Part shown: positions 56,633-64,000 of the stretch, piece after piece
Numbering within the stretch: the stretch's first letter is position 1
Layout: every line of letters begins with the position of its first letter
Source of the DNA: Paulownia fortunei
Lineage: Eukaryota > Streptophyta > Magnoliopsida > Lamiales > Paulowniaceae
Reading direction: 5' to 3'
Assembly: GCA_019321725.1 (NCBI GenBank)
Contig: CM033110.1
Span: 23,057,210-23,121,209 of the forward strand
DNA: 64,000 nt
Position numbers and translations under genes: made by a program
The notes under the pieces: model-generated
Database searches by the model: none
Told to the model about the DNA's origin: nothing
Seen by the model: only the letters and a program-made list of their open reading frames with translations

Positions 56633-59600
56633 ATGGGGCTAGGTCCTGAAGCTATCAATGGCGCCTCTATGGATGTGGGCAATTCAAAATCAAGGGTGAG
56701 GAGAAAAATACTTAATGACGATGATGAAGATGATGCTGGGGAGAGTGGATGTTGGATTAAGTTCAGATTTTTTGGAAGCTGCTTGTCTACAAGGTCCAAA
56801 GTTGATAGCTCTGTTAGTGGGTCTAGCTCACAATATGGTACACTGAACTACATCTTTCTGCAATGTCGTTCCAAATTACATACCTTTTTCTATGAAATTA
56901 TTTGTTTGCGGCGGTTCTTTTCCATTTATGGACGTTAATGCCAATGGATGATATTGAAATTAATTGATCAGCCCTTCTACATTGGTGGTTGGAGAATGTG
57001 CTAGAAACTTCAGATGTAATTAATATTTTTTGCCGAATCTGCATGTACTGTTAGATGTTAAGTGTGTGTTTCCCTGTGTAATTGGCTAGTTGATGCATGA
57101 TTTGTGTTAGATCTTGTTGCTGCCTTTGTTGATCTCTTCAGATACTCTTGCTACAAAGCAGAGTGCCGCTTTACTTAAGATACTTTCTCATTTGAGCATC
57201 TGATGGATGCTTTCTCTCATAAAGTCACTCTTTCATATATTTTAACATGCATGTCGGTGTCTATCTGATCATGGCTGTTCTCACTAAATTTAGTATTATA
57301 TGGTTTGTATGTTGTGGTAATTGATTCGTTGTTCCGACCTTGTTTAAAGACATTAAATTCTCAGATTAAATGCAAGTCACAAGTGGTTAATTCCATTTTC
57401 TTTCAATTTAATTTTGGTTTTTAAAATGAAATCGGAATATTTTAGAAACTAATTTGATGTGTTTTTGAGATTCAGCTAGTTGCATTATTATGTTGAAAGG
57501 GTAAGGATGAAACACAGAGAATAGCCTAAACCACATGTTGGCTGCATTCCTACTGGAATGAAACTTTCACCACAAGTCATTATATTGCTCCATGTGACTT
57601 TTGGATGTAACTTTTGCATCTCCTATCCGATCTTATGTTGTTGGCCGTTTGTTTAATATTTCTAATTTCACAAGAAAAATATTATGAGTCGGTTTTATTA
57701 TTGAAGGCTCTCATGGGATAGATTTTGTTTTGTTTACAGTTAACTGATTAAGCAGAATCATTTAGTGTGATAGAATGAAAAGTAATTGTATACAGTTAAC
57801 TTTTGCATACAGTTAACTCTGGTGGAAACTTACATGGGAACTACATCGTATAGAATGAAAAGTAATTGTAGGAACCGATATACTCTTGTTCATAAAAGAA
57901 ATGGAACTACCATAAGAAGCTAAAGTCCTTGGGTATTGGGAGCATTGACTTCTTACTTATAATTGGTGATAAGAATTTACTTCAACATAGCTCCTAGGCA
58001 ATGTCTGTCTTTGTCAAAGTATTCTATGAATGGAGTGATTAATTTCCCTTAAGAGCAAAGAGATATATGTATCATCATGCTCCCTTGAATCCCTACTATA
58101 TTTCATGCTGAATGGGGTGGTAGAACCGTAGAAGACTTAATTTTTTCCCAAAATATCGAGAATTTGAAGCTAATTTTGATTGTTTTCAAATAATGCCACT
58201 GACCATGAAACTGTTCTCTGAATCTTTCTCATGTATAGGTAAACATTGTAACATCCACAATAGTTTTGTCCTTTGCCTTGTGGGTTACGTTTGCATGGAG
58301 TCCTGCACCTGCTAACTTTCCAATGAATTGTGCTTGGCTTTTTTGTTGATGAAAAAGCCGAAGTAATGGACAGCGCAAATATTTCTGGCTTCCAGTATTG
58401 AAGATTTAACAAGACCCTCCATTCTGCTTATATGTACTGAAGCGTGAACTGAATTGGCGCATAGCTAGTTTATCCCTAATCAACTAAGTATTTCAAGTAT
58501 GCCAATGACCATGATATTGGTCTGTTACATCTTACACACGAATAGCTAAACATTATGGAATTCACAATTTTTTTGTGTGCCTCTTGGTCTCGTTTATGGA
58601 GTCCCGCACCTTTTAAGTTTACAATAAATTGTGTTTGAATTTTTTATTTTTTTGTGTCGTGGAAAAATTAGAAGTAATAGACAGCCTAACTATTGCTGGT
58701 TCCTAGGATTAAAGATTTAAGAAGACCCTCTATTCTACTTATCTGTAATAAAGTTTGAACGTTATTTCCATGGCTTACATATCCCTAATCTCCTAATTTT
58801 CTCTTTCGCAAATTTGGTGCATGTGTTGTCGCATTTTATATGGTTTCTTCTCTCTGTCCTCTTTACCTCCGAGGACCTATTTGTAGTTCTTCTTTTTTAA
58901 ATATGAAGAACCATAATGGTGAAACTATGACTTTGCTCCCTACTCAACACCACCTTCAGAAAGTTGTAAATGACTTGGGGCCACACCTAAGTGAATTTTG
59001 ATGTAATTAGTTTTTCCTGGAGAGCTAAGATGTGTACAGTTTGAAAATTTTATTCCAAGGGAAAGATTGAAATATATCACATGCAGTAGGATCTTCAGAA
59101 AATAGTTATCTCTTATATAAAAAGAGCCAATAGCATGAAGGTCCTTTTCAACGAATTCCTTTGATTTGCTGTCATGAAAAATAACGAAAGGTGAGATGCC
59201 GGCTCCACATTATATGCACGATTGTAGAGAATTTATACAAAAAGCAAGTTCAGGTCTTGTATGCAACTTCCCATTTCAGGTCTTTTTAACTCTATGTCAT
59301 TAACTTGTTTTGTCATTGCACATATTTCATAGAAGTCAACAGAGAGTTTAGTGATAGAAATCTTTCTCGAGAAAGAAAGTTATTATCACTTGAGGATGTC
59401 TTGTCAACTTTTAGTGGTAGAAATCTTTTTCGATAAGCACTAGCATCTATTGCTATGTTCACAACTGGTGTTTGAAATGATCTAGTGACATTATTTGTTT
59501 GTGCATCAGCTGAAAGTAAATCTACAAATGATACAAGTAGAGACCAACCAGTTGCTCCAGTTATATCATCTTCAACAACCAGCAACACAGAAAGTGTTCC

Positions 59601-62575
59601 ATCAACTCCAAAAATAGGAGAGGAATTGAAAATAGCTTCTCAGCTTCGAAAGTTCACTTATAATGAATTGAAACTGGCTACAAGGAATTTTAGGCCTGAT
59701 AGTCTCCTTGGAGAGGGTGGCTTTGGCTGTGTTTTTAAGGGTTGGGTCAATGAGAATGGTAGCACACCAGTGAAACCTGGTACAGGGCTTACTGTTGCTG
59801 TCAAAACTCTCAATCATGATGGACTTCAAGGCCACAGAGAGTGGCTAGTATGAAACTACTTTGCCTTTGTTTGTTCTTAAATTTAAGGACTTAAATTTAC
59901 GTTTACTTATGACTCATTATCATATTGCAGGCTGAAGTAAATTATCTTGGCGAGCTCATCCACCCACATTTGGTTAAATTGATTGGCTATTGCATAGAGG
60001 ATGACCAAAGGCTCCTGGTCTATGAATTCATGCCTAGGGGAAGCTTGGAGAATCACTTGTTCAAGAGTATGTATTTAAATGCTTGTCTAGATGCACATAT
60101 ATCTACTTTGCTCTGTGGTGAGTTGCACTTGTGCTGTAGGTATATGTGTGAGATGCAGAAAAACATTAATGTAACTGAGAAATGGTTTTGGGGGAGCAAT
60201 ATTCAACAAAGTAGCTTGTACCAAAATATGTGGTTACTATTCATACAAAAATATAGGCACATAACTCATTAGGTGTGATGTGTTATATGTGTATAAGTAT
60301 AAAATAGTACATAGACACTAGTGAATGAGGCGCACTGGTTTCATGTGTACTTAGCTCTGAATACTTTCTTAAGACAGACTCATGGGCTTCATATTCATTT
60401 TTAGCACTGCAAAAGAAGAGTAATAACTGCATCAAGTCTTTGTGGTAGACACTCATGTTTAGATGACGGTAGAAGGCAGAAAACAACATGAACATTTTTA
60501 CCTGAATCCCTTTTGCCATGGAGGGGATTTGAAAATTTGTGGGCCAGGTGGCATCATTGGCGAAGTGGGGGGTTGTGAATTCCACCAAGTTTATTGTTAT
60601 GCTCTTACTTTTTCATTAAAGTTTGTAAAGACAGTTTAAGTTTCAGCTATTACCATGCTGTTAACAAGCTTTTTAAAATTTTTGGGATGTAATTATGCCA
60701 AGGTTGTGATGGAAATAATGCAAAGTGTGAAAATCTAACCTAAGGATTTTGCTTGCTTTTTATAGTAAGTGTGTGTAAGTGTGCATGAAATCATGCACAC
60801 GAGTAGTTAAGCCTGTAATATTCGTTAGTAAATTCTTGACGTTGCAACTTATCTTCAAATATCCTCTACAATAGCTTTTTGTATTTTGTTTTTTGTTTTT
60901 TTTTTTAGCTTTTTGCTTTTTCTTATGCTTCATGCAATAGTCTTTATTTTTAGATGTTGACTGATGAAGGTAGTGGAGTCATATATTAATGTTGTCATGT
61001 GACTCAGTCTGGGGTGGGTATGGTATCAGAAAATTCCCAGTGTAACCAAGAACTTTCTGCATTTACTATATTCTTCATGTAAAGTGCTTCAAATGCAAGT
61101 AATTATGTCAACTGAGACAATAGGATTACTGGATGTTATTGGCAACCTTTTCTGACGATGCTATAACTGGCTGTATTGCTACTTTCTGAATTTATTCCTT
61201 TCATCCTTTTCTGCATTAGTACCATTTGGACGTATCTTTTTTTTTTTCCCCTTTTTGGATTGTAATGTATGATCAATGTAATATCGGACAGTTCATCTTT
61301 TGTCACGAGGTTCATATTTTGCTAATGAATCAGTGCATTTTCTCTGAGCTACAGGATCCCTGCCTCTTCCTTGGTCTATAAGAATGAAAATTGCACTGAA
61401 TGCGGCAAAGGGCCTTGCCTTTCTTCATGAAGAAGCAGAAAGACCAGTTATATATCGAGATTTTAAAACTTCTAACATTCTGCTAGATGCGGTATGATGC
61501 ATGAAATACTGTGACATGATGCAGTTGTATCATTATCTTACAACTTTCTTTATTCTGAAAACCTTTCATTTATTACTGTTGATCTAGGATTATAATGCAA
61601 AGCTTTCCGATTTTGGACTTGCCAAGGATGGCCCTGAGGGAGATAAGACGCATGTATCAACTCGTGTGATGGGAACATACGGTTATGCTGCGCCAGAGTA
61701 TGTGATGACAGGTGCGCCCGCCCCCTCCCCCTCTTAAGCAGGGCTTGAGCCCGATGACTGCTTGTCCTAAATGCTGTGCTTGAATCCATCCTGTGTTTGT
61801 TAACTTATTTGTGGTTTTGGGTTGTGATTGCTTGTGTGTATTTTGATGCTTGGAGAGTAAGAAAAAAGAAACTGCAAAAACAAATTCGTTGTTCTTACTC
61901 TAAGTTGGAATGTATGATTGCCCTAGATATTGAGATACTACACATAAAGTGCCCAAAGCTTGAGTGCTGTTCAATATTGATTTTCTTAAAATGTAACCTG
62001 TTTTCTCGTTTAGATTTCTCAATCATCATCTTGTTGCTTGGCATATATATTTTATACCAGGACATCTGACAGCTAAGAGTGATGTCTATAGTTTTGGGGT
62101 GGTTTTGCTTGAATTGTTGACTGGACGAAGATCCATGGATAAAAGCAGACCGAATGGCGAACATAATTTGGTGGAATGGGCAAGACCATACCTAGGAGAG
62201 AGAAGAAGGTTCTACAGGTTAATTGATCCTCGACTTGAGGGTTGCTTCTCGATAAAAGGTGCGCAACAGGCTGTGCAGTTGGCTGCTCGTTGCCTTAACC
62301 GGGAGGCAAAAATTAGACCTGCAATGAGTGAAGTTGTTGAGGCCCTGGAGCCACTGCCTAATCTAAAGGACATGGCATGTTCCTCATCCTATTTCCAGGC
62401 TATAAATGCTGCTCGTGCCAGTATCAATACGAATGCTAGAAATGGAGTTAGATTGCAGCATGGTTTACTGAAGAATGGGCAGCCTACTCGCAGCCCTTCC
62501 ATGCCCAACCGATATCATGGCTCTCCATATCATCATATTCAACCCTTCCAATCGCCGGTGGCTAATAAACCATAA
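56633..62575 (+). CDS. Receptor-like cytoplasmic kinase VII, PBL34/35/36-type, 484 aa
   Basis: Six exons: 56633-56837, 59510-59847, 59931-60066, 61355-61491, 61588-61711 and 62061-62575, joining in frame to 484 residues. An acidic N-terminal region containing [20 protein letters not shown] is characteristic of this PBL subgroup. The kinase domain has the glycine loop GEGGFG (136-141), Lys167 in VAVK, the catalytic loop YRDFKTSN with Asp262, DFG at 280-282, and the activation segment [18 protein letters not shown]. The HRD histidine is Tyr, normal for RLCK-VII. All catalytic residues are present, so it should be active. Family members sit at the plasma membrane and relay signals from pattern receptors. 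The 2.7-kb first intron contains a tandem duplication. The tail is polar, with a SPxxHH-type segment. Confidence 0.95.
57771..57870. repeat. 20-bp direct repeat with 80-bp spacing in kinase intron 1
   Basis: TAGAATGAAAAGTAATTGTA occurs identically at 57771-57790 and 57851-57870. Between and before the copies TACAGTTAAC is found three times (from about 57735, 57791 and 57812). This points to a small local duplication. Confidence 0.8.
58195..58796. repeat. Diverged tandem duplication of about 295 bp in kinase intron 1
   Basis: Copy 1 spans 58195-58486 and copy 2 spans 58501-58796. They share collinear blocks: GCCA(A/C)TGACCATGA at the start, TAAACATT, TGGAGTCC(T/C)GCACCT, AAGTAATGGACAG against AAGTAATAGACAG, GATTTAA(C/G)AAGACCCTC, and TATCCCTAATC at the end. 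The copies differ by many substitutions and small gaps, so the event is old. It has no coding potential. Confidence 0.85.
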
Positions 62576-63356
62576 CTGGAACCTTGGGTTACTGTTCATT
62601 CTTCTCCAAAATCTTTTTGTCTCATGAGATTGGTTCTCTCTCAAGGGAATGCTTTTATTATGTAGAGCTGAATATTTAAAATTAGATGAATTTTACTTCA
62701 GGTGCGGCCTTTGGAAGAGCTGAGCAGATATCTGGGCTCTTTTTTTGCTAGTCCCAAAAATGTTGAGATGGTAAGTTCAATAGGCAGAATGAAAGAGTTG
62801 GTTGTCTCGTGTGTAGTCTATTTGAACATGAATGATGACTTGAAAAGATAGTTGCTGTTGTCTTTTTGGCATTTTGGTTGAATGAAAATTCTCTCTCTTC
62901 ATCTAATTCAGTTTTCATGCCTTAAACCTGGAATTTGTAGATGTCTTAATGGCAAGCCCACAGATAATTCCTATCATGATGTTGAATCTATACAATTAAT
63001 TCTATCCCAAGTTAGCTCAAAAACTTGTGATCATTGGAATTCTGATAAATTATTAAATAATAATTGTGTTGCACAATGAAAAATTTCAATACATGAACAT
63101 ATATTATTGTGGAAAACTATTTATTTTGATACCAGGAACATTTTGACGTATAAAAATGATACACTAACCATGTATAGGATGTTAAAAAATGTATATATCC
63201 AACTTTAAAAATGATACATGTAAAGCTAAACAAATGTAATAGAAATGATACCTTGGACTGATGTAGAGCTAAATAAATCACTACTGCTCCAAGGACCAAG
63301 AACTGTGTTGGTCGTAAGAGACTCCAACAAAGGCTTTGAATATGTAAACAAGAGAC
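62576..63356. other. Convergent intergenic region between the kinase and the LRR-RLK gene
   Basis: About 780 bp, with 3' UTR sequence of the kinase gene on the left and of the receptor kinase (minus strand) on the right. No other feature is visible; short frames here have AT-rich filler composition. Confidence 0.55.
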
Positions 63357-64000
63357 TCATGGTGAAATTTCTCTAGCTCTTCCTCTCCAAATATTACAGC
63401 CTGAATGGAGTAGCTGCAGCATTGATATGGAACGCAGTGGCCCAGCTAACAGAGGAGCAGGAACGAGAAATTCTTGAGACACTTGTTTCATCCATGGCCG
63501 AGATTTTGGGTCAGGACTTAGACAATCCAGTGCTATTGTAACAACTCTAACCACATCTCGGGCCACTCTAAGGTCGAATGGAGGTGGTAGCCTCCGATCT
63601 ATTAGATCTTGGAGCATTAAGTTTTCAGCAGATTGATTTGAGATCATGTAGGAAAGAAATTCCCCTGGATGACTTCCAAACATTGTTTCCAGGGCCACCA
63701 CACCAAAGCTATAAACATCACATTTTTCTGTAACAGTCATGGTGTAGGCTAGTTCTGCATTAATGAGTTGGTATACACACAAGCAACAGATGATATCAGG
63801 TATTTTTAGAGGCGAAAAAATTGATGATTTTGGCTCCATTTATCTTATACATTCTATAGTTGATTAATCTTCAAATATCCCATCAAAAGAAAGGAAACAA
63901 AATAAGAGCAGCATTTTATATATGTTGTACCTGGGGCGATGTAACCATGAGTCCCTACAATCATAGTTTGGTTGGATGAGTCAGGATGTAAAAATCTAGC
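63357..64000 (-). CDS. LRR receptor-like kinase (MIK2-like type), C-terminal part, cut by the window end
   Basis: Two exons on the minus strand are visible: the end of one from 64000 to 63931 and the last one, 63754-63357, joined GT-AG in phase 1. The first gives [20 protein letters not shown] followed by IAP, the activation loop after the DFG motif. The second continues [20 protein letters not shown] and the conserved Arg of PKSRPWM, ending with SISMLQLL and a 14-residue tail. The joined text restores the APE motif, which confirms the junction. The subdomain order and THGYIAPELAYTM signature are those of LRR-XII-type kinases such as MDIS1-interacting receptor-like kinase 2. The ectodomain, membrane span and kinase N-lobe lie beyond 64000. 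A cytosolic kinase half of a plasma-membrane receptor is expected. Confidence 0.88.

Noticed and set aside
16236..62575. A functional cluster of auxin/brassinosteroid and immunity genes
   Set aside because: The genes differ in family, strand and promoter type and are separated by large spacers; similar functions next to each other are expected by chance in plant genomes.

Overview
The window is nuclear DNA of a flowering plant, almost certainly a eudicot. It is AT-rich, has long gene-poor spacers full of AT, CT/GA and CA microsatellites, and its genes have GT-AG introns in the phases usual for plants. There are no prokaryotic operons, rRNA genes, convincing tRNA genes or CRISPR arrays. The species cannot be named from the sequence alone.

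Layout. 1-2300 is intergenic and holds a 406-bp hAT-type MITE (802-1207) with a perfect 8-bp target-site duplication. 2300-2969 is a small ABRE/G-box-driven gene for an unrecognised 106-aa plant protein. 4915-6717 (minus) is a three-exon alpha-tubulin gene of canonical 450-codon layout with one missing base near its 3' end. 7.1-15.7 kb is a gene-poor spacer. 16236-23431 (plus) is a ten-exon ABCB19-type ABC transporter. 23.4-31.2 kb is a second spacer with a hexanucleotide repeat, an orphan G-box cluster and possible transposon remnants. 31510-32549 (plus) is a PRE-type atypical bHLH gene. 35933-38282 (plus) is a BPA1-like RRM protein. 40755-42110 (minus) is an intronless glutaredoxin-like protein with an N-myristoylation-type start. 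42.9-52.3 kb is the largest empty spacer, with a probable RNase H relic of a retroelement and another orphan G-box cluster. 52313-53751 (plus) is an HD-Zip I homeobox gene of the ATHB13 type. 56633-62575 (plus) is a six-exon RLCK-VII (PBL34/35/36-type) kinase whose first intron contains a diverged tandem duplication. 63357-64000 (minus) is the 3' end of an LRR receptor kinase that continues past the window.

The genes do not form a cluster with one function. Several act, in their families, in hormone, growth or immune signalling (auxin/brassinosteroid transport, PRE bHLH, HD-Zip I, RLCK-VII, LRR-RLK, BPA1-like), but that is common in plant genomes and I infer no joint system. I found no previously undescribed biological system. 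The points most worth checking are the one-base frameshift and two rare histidine substitutions in the tubulin gene, the well-delimited hAT MITE, the intronic tandem duplication, and G-box clusters with no visible gene beside them.
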